A stretch of DNA of 64,000 nucleotides from Arcticibacter tournemirensis (GCF_006716645.1 NZ_VFPL01000001.1:806001-870000); one strand, 5' to 3'. Counted from the first letter of the stretch, positions 51,201 to 59,473 are shown. The notes: generated from the letters alone by a model not told the origin. Translations and numbers: made by a program.

Positions 51201-51622
51201 ATAAGGTATTTAACGATGTTAGGAGGGTTTTAGATAGTTATGAAAATACTAATTTCCGGAGTGATATCAATCCATGGACGCCTGACAATACTAATACATC
51301 GGACCCTCGGATAGGAACAGATGTTAATGACGTGGGGTTGTCCATTAATCGTTTAACAAGGACCAACAGATGGTTGGAAAACGCCTCTTACCTGCGCGTA
51401 AGAAATCTTGAACTTGGCTATAATATACCTTCCCGCTTATTAAAACAGGTAAGTGTGGGCAACGCACGGATTTACCTTAGCGGTCAAAACTTACTCACAT
51501 TGACTAAGTATAAAGGACTTGATCCTGACGTTGTTGGTAATGGCATTCAAGAGCGTGGGCAGGATAATGGGAACTGGCCCGCTAGCCGAATTATTTCTTT
51601 TGGTTTTCAATGTGATTTTTAA
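48251..51622 (+). CDS. SusC-like TonB-dependent transporter with STN signalling domain
   Basis: 1123 aa outer membrane transporter. After the signal peptide (to about 'SNVTAQG') come an STN domain (about 45-118, 'ISLSVEQGDIKQVLKQI'), a carboxypeptidase-D-like domain (about 130-215), the plug ('EEVIVIGYQTVRKRDVTGA', 'AAIYGSRAANGVIIITT') and the barrel ending 'RIISFGFQCDF'. The STN domain contacts FecR when substrate binds, the classic trans-envelope route to the ECF sigma factor upstream. The other SusC in the window lacks this domain. SusD follows after 11 bases. Confidence 0.97.
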   Translation: MKKKRFVALIKTAMRVTFTQIFLGILFTCASYASNVTAQGVLNREISLSVEQGDIKQVLKQIQNQADVKFVYSPSAIRADRKISMNVTSKRLGEFLDEDLSALYINYKILDGKILLFNRENAGKAESESALRVNVTGTVKSSAGESLPGVSVRIKGSTGGSSTDASGRFVLNVPDLNATLVFTYIGFTTQEVPLNGRTNISVVLLESTSNLEEVIVIGYQTVRKRDVTGANVTVSTVNAARVTGNSVAESIQGLSPGVTVRNGGAPGQNSTIEIRGVASFTTTAPLYVIDGMIADANSTINSNDVESIQVLKDASAAAIYGSRAANGVIIITTKKGKEGPAKINLSARYGVQQIPKRWDVMNAREYADLKSQAFINSNMPVPANISTGFDPSIDTDWQDETIQTGGVQDYNLSASGGTKNSNYLISGSYFDNKGVVRGYDFKRGSLRINTEAQKGRLKIGENLLLSHTLSKYPVGINAFYDMPQLLPIIPVQSSAYITDDNPWGYGIGTDAATTYAINPVALNSLRKGKDTYSKAVGNAYLDFKLTNWLNYRFNTGLEVSFDAINEVRKPGAWAYKQPAATESYVQETRRRFLSTLFEHTLNFEKTFSKHSLNGVVGFSEQTVKVEDVGARRLGLSQYEGNYLTTIRSAGGAQTNSGEISNWYKTRGILGRVNYSYDDKYLFTFSNRYDMDSRFAEDYRNAYFPSVGLGWRISKEDFFKVNWISDLKLRASYGKLGIVTIGSYQYLSYLNQGPVAIFGPGQTPNNGATQARLSNADLTWEDRISKNIGLDATLLNGSVTATLDIYNTYSKNALLYIDLPRYLGNLQGNPPVNAASIRNKGVEAAITYRNNKSDFKWDVSGNFTTIKNVVESVGNQSAQKNYIQANNARTQVGRSVGEWFLIQADGLFQNQAEINNYKNSQGQIIQPNAKPGDVRYKDLNDDGKIDDEDRAFDGSPWPTLQTGFQFNASYKRFNLNLQLVGIFGYKVFNDVRRVLDSYENTNFRSDINPWTPDNTNTSDPRIGTDVNDVGLSINRLTRTNRWLENASYLRVRNLELGYNIPSRLLKQVSVGNARIYLSGQNLLTLTKYKGLDPDVVGNGIQERGQDNGNWPASRIISFGFQCDF

Positions 51623-51633
51623 TCTATACAAAA

Positions 51634-53151
51634 ATGATTATGAAAAAAGTATTGATGACACTATTTGTAACGTGTAGCTTGTTACTCAGTAGTTGTGTTA
51701 AAGATTTAACAATAGATAATCCGAATGAGTTTTCTATGGAGGTTTTCTGGAAAACAGAGACAGATGCGGTAAAAGGAGTAAATGCAATCTATAGTACGTT
51801 GCACAGAGGCCCGATGTCGAGGTGGTTGTTCTTCATTACAATTATAAGGTCTGACGAGGGCTACAGCACCAGCCCAGATCCGGACTTAAGGAACAACTTC
51901 GACAGATTTATTATCACTGATACGAATTACGGTAATATTGCTGATGTTTGGTTGGATATGTATATCGGGATATTCAGGGCAAACCAGGTACTTGATAATG
52001 TGCCCGCTATTCAGATGGACGAGACGAAGAAGCAGAGACTTCTTGGAGAGGCTAAATTCCTGAGAGGGATGTTCTATTATCATCTTGCCAGCATATGGGG
52101 AAGAGTGCCGCTGCAATTAAAAACTTCTACACCTCTCGATGCTCCACCTCTTGCATCCCTTGGAGAAGTATGGGGTCAGGTAGAGAGTGATCTTACAGAT
52201 GCTGTTACTAAACTACCCGCCGTATATTCTAGTCCGGAAGACCTTGGTCGTGCCACCAAGGGTGCTGCTTATGCATTACTTGCAAAAGCACAAATGCAAC
52301 AACAGAAATATACTGAAGCATTGCAACCGCTTCAATGGCTTGTAGAGGGTGAAGGTAAAGCCATTTACGATCTCATGCCAAATTTCAGAGATAACTTCCT
52401 TATTACTTCTGAAAATAACAGAGAATCCGTTTTTGAGTGGCAGTTTGCTGAAAACCTTGCCGATAATCATGATGATGATACAGACCCAAGAACTGGAAAT
52501 CTCAACTATGGATCTTCACTTCCTCAGTTCTTTTCTCCGGTAGGCTGGTCTGACGGGGAAGCAAGAAGGTGGCCTGTGAACGAGTTCTTGCAGGAACAGA
52601 CCACAAGTGGAGCAAGAGATCCGCGTTTGGCGGCTACTTATTTGTATAACTATACAGATGAAAGAGGTCCTAACTTTTCAATGATCTATGGACAGACATT
52701 TACAGCCCGTTTTGGTGCTACAAATGAAAGAATCTGGTTTCGAAAATTTTTAAATGACCACTGGAAAAATGAAGAGGGTTATCGTTCTCCTAATAACTAC
52801 CGTTTCATTCGCTACGCTGATGTGCTTTTGATGTATGCTGAATGCCTTAATGCGGTAAATCGTACTACTGATGCATACCAGTATGTGGACAGAGTTAGAC
52901 AAAGAGCTGGTCTGGCCCGCTTATCGGTTGTGAAGCCAGGGCTCAATAAAGACCAGTTTTTGCAGCAGATCAAGCACGAGCGGATAACAGAACTGACAGG
53001 AGAAGGTCATCGCTGGAACGACCTCGCGAGATGGGGCGAGCTCGGTCCACAATTGTCATCGAGGGATGAAGGTTTTGCCAATTTTGTCAAAGGAAGGCAC
53101 GAGTACCTTGCTATCCCGCAAATAGACAGGGATATTAATCCGAATTTATGA
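51634..53151 (+). CDS. SusD/RagB-family glycan-binding lipoprotein
   Basis: 505 aa. Both ATGs (51634 and 51640) lead into a lipoprotein signal with its Cys in 'CSLLLSSC'. Family segments include 'DLTIDNPNEFSMEVFWKTE', 'LLGEAKFLRGMFYYHLASIWGRVPL', 'RYADVLLMYAECLNAV' and 'HERITELTGEGHRWNDLARWG'. It pairs with the STN-type SusC directly upstream. The carbohydrate bound is unknown; arabinan is inferred from downstream enzymes. Confidence 0.96.
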   Translation: MIMKKVLMTLFVTCSLLLSSCVKDLTIDNPNEFSMEVFWKTETDAVKGVNAIYSTLHRGPMSRWLFFITIIRSDEGYSTSPDPDLRNNFDRFIITDTNYGNIADVWLDMYIGIFRANQVLDNVPAIQMDETKKQRLLGEAKFLRGMFYYHLASIWGRVPLQLKTSTPLDAPPLASLGEVWGQVESDLTDAVTKLPAVYSSPEDLGRATKGAAYALLAKAQMQQQKYTEALQPLQWLVEGEGKAIYDLMPNFRDNFLITSENNRESVFEWQFAENLADNHDDDTDPRTGNLNYGSSLPQFFSPVGWSDGEARRWPVNEFLQEQTTSGARDPRLAATYLYNYTDERGPNFSMIYGQTFTARFGATNERIWFRKFLNDHWKNEEGYRSPNNYRFIRYADVLLMYAECLNAVNRTTDAYQYVDRVRQRAGLARLSVVKPGLNKDQFLQQIKHERITELTGEGHRWNDLARWGELGPQLSSRDEGFANFVKGRHEYLAIPQIDRDINPNL

Positions 53152-53155
53152 TAAC

Positions 53156-53197
53156 AACCTACAGGATATAGCCGGACACTGCTGTATCCTGTAGGTT
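53156..53197 (+). other. Strong intercistronic hairpin after susD
   Basis: AACCTACAGGATA (53156-53168) and TATCCTGTAGGTT (53185-53197) form a perfect 13-base stem, with a further AGC/GCT pairing in the 16-base loop. It starts four bases after the susD stop and lacks a U-tract. Its position mirrors the hairpin after the uptake genes of the first locus. Confidence 0.6.
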
Positions 53198-53277
53198 TAT
53201 CCCGATGCACTCATGTGCTGAAGGACAGAAAGAAAAGAATGAATCTATCTAGGACACCTAAAGCAACATTTATAACG

Positions 53278-54489
53278 ATGAAATGGAAATTAGAACTTTG
53301 GGCGGTGATCTTTTTTGTTCCTTTTTTGTTGACCGGATGTAAAAAGGATAAGGACAGCCCTGTAGACCCAAAACCTGAATCTCAGGAAAACTACCATCCC
53401 GATGACCTACCTTCAGCTGATAATACTTCTCCTTCTTTAACAATCAATTGGAGCAGCACGGCAAAGAAGCTTTCGCACGACATTTACAGCGCTGAATATG
53501 GTCGGGTAAAGAAATTAGGCGGCGACACTTTATTGTTACTATACCATTGTGGCATACAAGGTAACGAATGGGATAATATAGCTTTAAGGAAAAGTTTTGA
53601 CGCCGGACAAACATGGACGACCGCCGAAATTATTGTGCCGGATAATGACCCCGCGTACTACGGTTTTGCAAATCCCGAACTGCTTGTTCTGAAGAATGGC
53701 TGGTTGATGCTCGCTTATACCGGACGGGGAAATCCGGATGACAACGCTCACGACAATATTCAAATTCGCATAAGCAAGGATAGGGGGAAGACATGGGGGA
53801 GCCCTGTTATTGCTGCCAGAGGCCGGTCCTGGGAGCCTGCAATGATCCAGTTTGATAACGGCGAAATAGAGCTTTTTTATTCCAGTGAAGCAGCATGGTG
53901 GCCTGCAACGAATCCGCAGCAGGAAATCCTCATGGTTAGTTCAACCGACAACGGCGCGTCGTGGAAAACCCCTGTTCGCGTTGCTTACATTAGCGGCATG
54001 CGTGATGGAATGGCAACACCTTTGCTGCTAAAGGAGAATAAAGGGATCGTTTTTCCAATAGAGTCGGTAAATAACTCCAAATCACCTTTTATTGTCTGGT
54101 CATCGGTGGATGCTAAGTGGAATTACAAAGGTTATGGAACTTTAGATAATGGAAGGAGATGGCTGGCGACAACACAGAATATATGGGGTGGTGCGCCATA
54201 CATTATTCAGCTGCCTTCTGGTGAAACCATTTTGTCTGTTCAGGATGCGGGAGGGAGAGCTATAGGGTCCGACTGGAAGAAGAATACCATGCTGGTTCTT
54301 GTTGGGAATAGTGTGGCGAAGAATTTTTCGCGTATCTCTTATCCCTGGCCAAATCTTCCTACTAATGAAGGTGCCTATTATAGTTCTACCTTTATGAAAA
54401 ATGATACTACTATTGTACTTGTTACTACAAGAAATTTCTCCGATGGACATAGCGAGATATTTTGGAAGGAAGGTGTGATTTCGAGATGA
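53278..54489 (+). CDS. Sialidase-superfamily propeller lipoprotein, GH93-like
   Basis: 403 aa from the ATG at 53278, which gives a clean lipoprotein signal with Cys in 'VPFLLTGC'; in-frame starts at 53215 (GTG) and 53239 are possible. The body has repeated Asp-box blades ('SFDAGQTWTTA', 'SKDRGKTWGSP', 'STDNGASWKTP'), as in six-bladed sialidase-fold propellers. A 'SWEPAMIQFDNGEIELFYSSE' stretch (Glu about 186) recalls GH93 exo-alpha-1,5-L-arabinanases rather than GH33 sialidases, which need an Arg triad I could not place. GH43 neighbours support arabinan. The enzyme assignment is tentative. Confidence 0.7.
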   Translation: MKWKLELWAVIFFVPFLLTGCKKDKDSPVDPKPESQENYHPDDLPSADNTSPSLTINWSSTAKKLSHDIYSAEYGRVKKLGGDTLLLLYHCGIQGNEWDNIALRKSFDAGQTWTTAEIIVPDNDPAYYGFANPELLVLKNGWLMLAYTGRGNPDDNAHDNIQIRISKDRGKTWGSPVIAARGRSWEPAMIQFDNGEIELFYSSEAAWWPATNPQQEILMVSSTDNGASWKTPVRVAYISGMRDGMATPLLLKENKGIVFPIESVNNSKSPFIVWSSVDAKWNYKGYGTLDNGRRWLATTQNIWGGAPYIIQLPSGETILSVQDAGGRAIGSDWKKNTMLVLVGNSVAKNFSRISYPWPNLPTNEGAYYSSTFMKNDTTIVLVTTRNFSDGHSEIFWKEGVISR

Positions 54490-54567
54490 TGTGTAAAAAA
54501 TTAGAAACTTTGTACAAAAAACATTAAGAAGTAAATAAATCTTGCTAAGCTTGTGCTGAAAATATAT

Positions 54568-55632
54568 ATGCAAAAGCTTCTCTTTAGAATATTGTTTATC
54601 GTATTTGTTTTTGCTCCCTTTTCGGAAAGTGGAGCCCAAAGCGCTGAATTAACTACTTTTACTAATCCTCTATTGCCTTCGGGTGCTGATCCGTTCAGTT
54701 TTTATAAAGACGGATACTACTATTATATGCACACTTCGGGCAGCAGGTTAGTATTGCGGAAAACCAAAAGCATAGCTGAGCTGGCAACAGCCGAAAAGAA
54801 AATAATTTTTGAGCCTGAATCCGGTAAATCATGGTCAAAAGAGCTTTGGGCACCTGAGATACATTACATTAAGGGAAAGTGGTATGTCTATTTTGCAGCC
54901 GACGATGGAGATAATAAAAATCATCGGATGTTCGTCCTGCAGAACTCATCAGAAGACCCGATGAAGGGTGAATGGGTCTTTAAGGGAAAAATAGCCGATC
55001 GTTCTGATAAATGGGCTATAGACGGTTCCATCCTCGATTACCGCGGTAAATTGTATATGGTATGGGCAGGCTGGGAGAAAGATGTAAACGGGCAACAGGA
55101 TATCTATATCGCCAGAATGAAAAATCCTGTGAAGATTAAAGGGAAAAGGGTCCGGATCTCCAGTCCTGTTTACGAATGGGAGAGGAACGGTAATCTGCCG
55201 GGTGAGGTCTCCCATGTAAGTGTAAACGAAGGCCCCCAGCCGTTAATGAATAAAGATAAGCTGTTTTTAATATATTCAGCCAGCGGTTGCTGGACCGACT
55301 TTTACGCTCTTGGTATGCTTACGTTTACAGGACGCAAAAACCTTCTTGATTCGGCAGCGTGGGTAAAAAGCCCGAATCCGGTGTTTCAGCAGTCACCTGA
55401 AAATGCGGTATATGGACCGGGCCACAACTCCTTCTTTAAATCTCCCGATGGAACGGAGGACTGGATTCTCTATCATGCAAATCCACGGCCAGGAGACGGA
55501 TGCGGAGGTAACCGTTCGCCGCGGGCTCAGAAATTCACCTGGAAGGCAGACGGATCTCCTGATTTTGGGATGCCTGTTAAAACAGGCGTTCCGTTACCGG
55601 TTCCTTCTGATAAGCGTGAATTAAAAAACTGA
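54568..55632 (+). CDS. GH43 exo-alpha-1,5-L-arabinofuranosidase-type enzyme
   Basis: 354 aa from the ATG at 54568, preferred to the GTG at 54553 because it opens on the signal peptide ('MQKLLFRILFIVFVFAPF'). A five-bladed propeller with the inverting GH43 triad: base Asp about 41 ('SGADPF'), modulator Asp about 152 ('KWAIDGS') and acid Glu about 221 ('VNEGPQPL'). Stretches 'ELWAPEIHYIKGKWYVYFAA' and 'YGPGHNSFFKSPDGTEDW' closely resemble the subfamily-26 type exo-1,5-alpha-L-arabinofuranosidases as I recall them. No extra binding module. The likely product is L-arabinose from arabinan chain ends. Confidence 0.88.
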   Translation: MQKLLFRILFIVFVFAPFSESGAQSAELTTFTNPLLPSGADPFSFYKDGYYYYMHTSGSRLVLRKTKSIAELATAEKKIIFEPESGKSWSKELWAPEIHYIKGKWYVYFAADDGDNKNHRMFVLQNSSEDPMKGEWVFKGKIADRSDKWAIDGSILDYRGKLYMVWAGWEKDVNGQQDIYIARMKNPVKIKGKRVRISSPVYEWERNGNLPGEVSHVSVNEGPQPLMNKDKLFLIYSASGCWTDFYALGMLTFTGRKNLLDSAAWVKSPNPVFQQSPENAVYGPGHNSFFKSPDGTEDWILYHANPRPGDGCGGNRSPRAQKFTWKADGSPDFGMPVKTGVPLPVPSDKRELKN

Positions 55633-55661
55633 ATTTATCAGCAGAGAATTAATTAAAAAGT

Positions 55662-55669
55662 TAAATTTG
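55662..55669 (+). promoter_or_regulatory. -7 element upstream of the mutarotase
   Basis: TAAATTTG matches TAnnTTTG and lies 80 bases before the ATG, in a 117-base gap after the first GH43. The mutarotase may therefore also be transcribed on its own. Confidence 0.5.
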
Positions 55670-55749
55670 AGACCAATAATCTTATTTGATGGGTATAAAC
55701 CGTTAAATACAACAGTTAAGTTACTTCATAAAAACAATTATAAGCATCA

Positions 55750-56922
55750 ATGAAAATCCAACTAAAAACCCCGTGGCTGTACGCAGCTTGTTTACTTGCT
55801 TTAGGAGCATGCAATAATCCATCAAAACAACAAAAAACTAGTAATATGACCGACTCACAAGCTGCTGCAATCCCATCAAAGGAAGCATTTCAGAAAACGA
55901 TTGACGGTAAAAAGACCGATCTGTTTATATTGAAAAATAATAGTAATGCAAAAGTTGCCATAACAAATTATGGAGGACGTGTAGTTAGTTTATTGGTTCC
56001 CGATAAGAATGGAAAGGTTATCGACATTGTCAATGGGTTCGATAATGTTGACGACTATACAAAAGGAGGTGATACTTATTTCGGCGCATTGATTGGAAGG
56101 TATGGCAACCGTATTGCAAAGGGTAAGTTCAGTCTGGATGGGAAAGAATACACGCTCGCAACTAATAATGCACCAAATGCACTTCACGGCGGTCCAAAAG
56201 GTTTTTCAAGGGTAGTATGGGATGCGAAGCAACTCTCTGATAACCAGCTTGAGCTGACCTACAACGCTAAGGACGGCGAAGAGGGCTATCCCGGAAACCT
56301 TCACGTTAAGGTTACGTACACCTTGACCGGAAGCAATGACCTGGAGATTGACTATGAAGCGACAACTGACAAGAAAACAGTTCTCAATCTTACTAATCAC
56401 TCATTCTTCAATCTTAACGGTGAAGGAAGCGGTACCATTAACAATCACTTAATGCAGATTTTCGCTGACCGTTATACTCCGGTAGATTCAACGTTGATCC
56501 CTACTGGTAAACTTGAGTCAGTTGAGGGAACACCGTTTGATTTCAGGAATCCTACAGCCATTGGTGCCAGGGTTGATCAGGAGAACACACAGCTGAAATA
56601 CGGTAAAGGATATGACCATAATTTCGTAATAGCTGACAAGAAATCTTCTGTATTGAAGAGGGCAGCTACTGTTGTTGGCGACAAATCAGGTATCGTTATG
56701 GACGTTCTGACAAAGGAACCTGGCATTCAGTTCTATGGCGGAAACTTCCTTGACGGTTCTCATACGCTGAAGAATAGCACGAAGGATGAACACAGGACTG
56801 CTTTCTGTCTTGAAACCCAGCACTTTCCTGATTCTCCAAATCAGCCGTCATTCCCCTCTACTGTTTTAAATCCGGGAGAGACCTACAAAACTACTACTGT
56901 TTACAAATTTTCTGCAAAATAA
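55750..56922 (+). CDS. galM: Aldose 1-epimerase (mutarotase), predicted lipoprotein
   Basis: 390 aa. It interconverts alpha and beta anomers of free aldoses such as galactose, glucose or arabinose. Motifs include 'ITNYGGRVVSLLVPDKNG', 'GALIGRYGNRIAKGKF', 'LHGGPKGFSRVVW' (first catalytic His), 'NLTNHSFFNL' (second His) and 'ETQHFPDSPNQPSFPST' with the base Glu. The N-terminus is a lipoprotein signal with Cys in 'LLALGAC', so it acts in the periplasm or on a membrane, converting sugars as they are released. It is bounded by a possible promoter and a strong terminator. Confidence 0.94.
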   Translation: MKIQLKTPWLYAACLLALGACNNPSKQQKTSNMTDSQAAAIPSKEAFQKTIDGKKTDLFILKNNSNAKVAITNYGGRVVSLLVPDKNGKVIDIVNGFDNVDDYTKGGDTYFGALIGRYGNRIAKGKFSLDGKEYTLATNNAPNALHGGPKGFSRVVWDAKQLSDNQLELTYNAKDGEEGYPGNLHVKVTYTLTGSNDLEIDYEATTDKKTVLNLTNHSFFNLNGEGSGTINNHLMQIFADRYTPVDSTLIPTGKLESVEGTPFDFRNPTAIGARVDQENTQLKYGKGYDHNFVIADKKSSVLKRAATVVGDKSGIVMDVLTKEPGIQFYGGNFLDGSHTLKNSTKDEHRTAFCLETQHFPDSPNQPSFPSTVLNPGETYKTTTVYKFSAK

Positions 56923-56927
56923 TCCGG

Positions 56928-56963
56928 AAGCCCCGGTTTTCAAAGACCGGGGCTTTTCTTTTT
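56928..56963 (+). terminator. Intrinsic terminator after the mutarotase
   Basis: AAGCCCCGGT (56928-56937) and ACCGGGGCTT (56946-56955) pair perfectly, followed by TTCTTTTT. The last GH43 gene must have its own start or rely on read-through. Confidence 0.9.
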
Positions 56964-57016
56964 CTATCACCTGCCCTTCTGCTTTCGTTTTTTATTAGCC
57001 TCATATCATTAATACA

Positions 57017-58546
57017 GTGACTCAATTCTCATATCTAAAGACTCAGGTTTCAGCTAAAAGTCTCATATTCTTTTTTTTAATCGTTATCTTTTCTTTGAAT
57101 ATAAAGGCACAGCAGCTGGTACTTCCTGGCGACAATCCCGATCCTTCAGTTGTTAAGATAGGTGATACATACTGGGCAAGTGCTACTACTTCAAACTGGC
57201 TTCCCGCATATCCCCTGTTAAAATCAAAGGATCTTGTTAACTGGAAGATGGAAGGAAGTATTTTTAATAAACTGCCTGAGTGGGCCGACTATTATTTCTG
57301 GGCTCCGGAAGTTACCTATGATAAGGGTAGGGTATATGTGTATTATACAGCTCACAAGAAAAATGGCAACTTGTGTGTCGCCGTGGCGAGTGCCGATAAA
57401 CCTGAGGGACCGTATCGGGATCACGGGCCTTTGATCTGCCAGGAAGTTGGTTCTATCGACGCCTTTCCCATGCGTGATGAAAATGGCAAGCTGCACATCA
57501 TCTGGAAAGAGGATGGAAATAGTGTTGGTAAACCTACTCCAATCTGGATCAGTGAAATGAATGAAGAGCGCACCGCGCTCATCAGTGAAAAAAAGGAATT
57601 ATTCAGAAATGAACAGCCATGGGAGGCAAACCTGGTAGAGGGCGTTTCAATGATTAAACACGGCGATTATTTTTATGCATTTTATGCTGCTGCCGGCTGC
57701 TGCGGACCGGGCTGTACCTACGTAAGTGGTGTTGCCAGATCAAAGAGCCTTTTTGGGCCATGGGAGAAGTACGATAAAAATCCTCTTTTGGTTAGTACAG
57801 AAAAATGGAAATGTCCCGGACATGGAACCCCTGTTGAGATGGGTGGAAAGTTTTATTTCTTATATCATGCCTACGATGCTAAAAGCGGGGCCTTTGCCGG
57901 ACGACAGGGACTGCTTCAGGAATTTGTTTTTACTTCCGACGGCTGGATTCAATTTATGGATACCGCTTCAGATAAGTCAGCAATAGTGCCTTTAAGTATA
58001 TCTGACGAGTTCAAAGGAAGAAGCCTCTCAGAACTATGGCAATGGAGCGTATTTCAGAACCTGGACTATAAGCTAACGAAAGGTAACCTGGAATTATCTG
58101 CCTTGCCGGTCGTCTCCGGATCTTACATCGGGCAGAAGACATACACCGCCGACTATACAGCAGATGCGGTCGTTTCTGTTGCAAGATCGACTGCAGAATC
58201 AGGGATCGCTGCAATCGGCGATGACAATAATATCGTGACCATGTCAGTGGCTGGCGACACGCTACGCGTGTCTGTAATCAAAAGAGGTAATGCAGCATTC
58301 ATGATGGAAAAGACTGTAAAAACAAAGGATAAATTACACCTTCGCATGCAGGTAAAGAATGGTAAAGATATTACGTTCCTTTACAGTACTACGGGAAAAG
58401 ACTTTAAAGTGTTCAATGACGAGAGCATAGATGCAACTTTTCTGCCACCATGGGACAGAGCAATCCGTGCAGGTTTGACTTCGAAGGGTGACGCATATAA
58501 AACAGCGGTATTTGAAAGCTTCTCGCTTAAGAGCATTGGAGAGTAA
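57017..58546 (+). CDS. GH43 glycosidase with C-terminal beta-sandwich
   Basis: 509 aa. No ATG lies near the N-terminus; a GTG at 57017 gives a leader and a signal peptide ('LIFFFLIVIFSLNIKAQQ'). The propeller carries the GH43 triad: Asp about 42 ('DNPDPS'), Asp about 148 ('SIDAFP') and Glu about 208 ('LVEGVS'). A C-terminal concanavalin-like domain covers about 325-505. Unusual cysteines lie in 'AGCCGPGCTY' and 'KWKCPGHG'. The sugar, arabinose or xylose, cannot be read from sequence; the context suggests alpha-L-arabinofuranosidase. It follows a strong terminator. Confidence 0.87.
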   Translation: MTQFSYLKTQVSAKSLIFFFLIVIFSLNIKAQQLVLPGDNPDPSVVKIGDTYWASATTSNWLPAYPLLKSKDLVNWKMEGSIFNKLPEWADYYFWAPEVTYDKGRVYVYYTAHKKNGNLCVAVASADKPEGPYRDHGPLICQEVGSIDAFPMRDENGKLHIIWKEDGNSVGKPTPIWISEMNEERTALISEKKELFRNEQPWEANLVEGVSMIKHGDYFYAFYAAAGCCGPGCTYVSGVARSKSLFGPWEKYDKNPLLVSTEKWKCPGHGTPVEMGGKFYFLYHAYDAKSGAFAGRQGLLQEFVFTSDGWIQFMDTASDKSAIVPLSISDEFKGRSLSELWQWSVFQNLDYKLTKGNLELSALPVVSGSYIGQKTYTADYTADAVVSVARSTAESGIAAIGDDNNIVTMSVAGDTLRVSVIKRGNAAFMMEKTVKTKDKLHLRMQVKNGKDITFLYSTTGKDFKVFNDESIDATFLPPWDRAIRAGLTSKGDAYKTAVFESFSLKSIGE

Positions 58547-58627
58547 GGTTTTACGTTTTCGAGAGTTCAGCTTGTTTGATCAGTTTAGCAACAAATAAGC
58601 CTGTAAGTAATCGCTAGCTTTTAACAC

Positions 58628-58648
58628 GCCAATAGCCAACAGCCAATA
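58628..58648. repeat. Three tandem 7-base units
   Basis: GCCAATA, GCCAACA and GCCAATA lie end to end, just past the stop of the minus-strand channel gene. Confidence 0.7.
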
Positions 58649-58650
58649 GT

Positions 58651-58675
58651 AGCTAACAGCCGAAGGCTGTTAGCT
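58651..58675 (-). terminator. Hairpin at the end of the channel gene
   Basis: AGCTAACAGCC (58651-58661) and GGCTGTTAGCT (58665-58675) form a perfect 11-base stem with a three-base loop. It reaches the last base of the channel gene's stop codon. No U-tract follows on the minus strand, so it may act as a 3' end stabiliser rather than an intrinsic terminator. Confidence 0.5.
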
Positions 58676-59460
58676 TACATCCCGGGCAGCTTAATTCCGG
58701 CGTTCTTAAGATCGCTGATCAACTTCTCTTGGAAGTTAAGTTTTGCATCAATAAAACCATGGGCGTTCACCCAAACGTTAACCATCATCTTATATCCATC
58801 AGGCTCAAGAGCAGAAACCCCTATACGCGGTTCAGGAATTTTTAAAATGTTCTCAGAACTTTTTGCTGATTCTTCAAGAATGGCTTTTACGGCCTGCATG
58901 TCAAACCCATAGTTAAATTTAAGTTCAATATCCATTCGCCTGTTACCCTGACGGCTTACATTAATGATAATTTCATTTGATAGCTTACTATTGGGAATGA
59001 TAACCGTTTTGTTCTCGAACGTAGTGACAACGGTATAAAATATCTGTATGGAAGATACTATTCCTTCCTGTCCCTGAGCAATGATGTTATCCCCTGCTTT
59101 AAAGGGCTTCAGGACGAGTATCAGCACACCGCTTGCGAAGTTTTGAAGAGTGCCTGACAAGGCTAAGCCGGCCGCCACACTAAATGCTCCAATAACAGTG
59201 GTGAGTATGGTCAGCTGTATTCCAAGCGTCTGCATTACGATCAGAAGCAGCATAACCTGCAACGAAATAATGATCAGACTCTGGATAAAAGGCTGCAAAG
59301 AGGTGTCGAATTTTCTCTTTTCCATACTCCGTGCTAGTCCCTTTTTTACCAGCCTGATGACCCACAAGCCTACTAAAAGGATGATAATTGCCAGGATTAG
59401 TCCCGGTCCGTTACGAAGGATCCAATCATATGCTTTGTCGTAAAATTTTTCCAGTTCCAT
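58675..59460 (-). CDS. MscS-type small-conductance mechanosensitive channel
   Basis: 261 aa inner membrane channel that opens under membrane tension to release solutes. It has three hydrophobic helices; the pore helix region is 'GAFSVAAGLALSGTLQNFASGVLILVL', followed by the beta domain 'FKAGDNIIAQGQEGIVSSIQIFYT' and a C-terminal alpha/beta domain. Length is close to the E. coli MscS. A perfect -7 element ends only five bases before the ATG, so the message may be leaderless. Confidence 0.93.
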   Translation of the reverse strand: MELEKFYDKAYDWILRNGPGLILAIIILLVGLWVIRLVKKGLARSMEKRKFDTSLQPFIQSLIIISLQVMLLLIVMQTLGIQLTILTTVIGAFSVAAGLALSGTLQNFASGVLILVLKPFKAGDNIIAQGQEGIVSSIQIFYTVVTTFENKTVIIPNSKLSNEIIINVSRQGNRRMDIELKFNYGFDMQAVKAILEESAKSSENILKIPEPRIGVSALEPDGYKMMVNVWVNAHGFIDAKLNFQEKLISDLKNAGIKLPGM

Positions 59461-59465
59461 GAGCT

Positions 59466-59473
59466 CAAACTTA
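59466..59473 (-). promoter_or_regulatory. -7 element directly before the mscS-type start codon
   Basis: On the minus strand TAAGTTTG fits TAnnTTTG and leaves five bases to the ATG at 59460. Confidence 0.5.

Noticed and set aside
53278-54489. True GH33 sialidase
   Set aside because: Asp boxes are present, but I could not place the Arg triad and the WEP segment and GH43 neighbours fit GH93 better.
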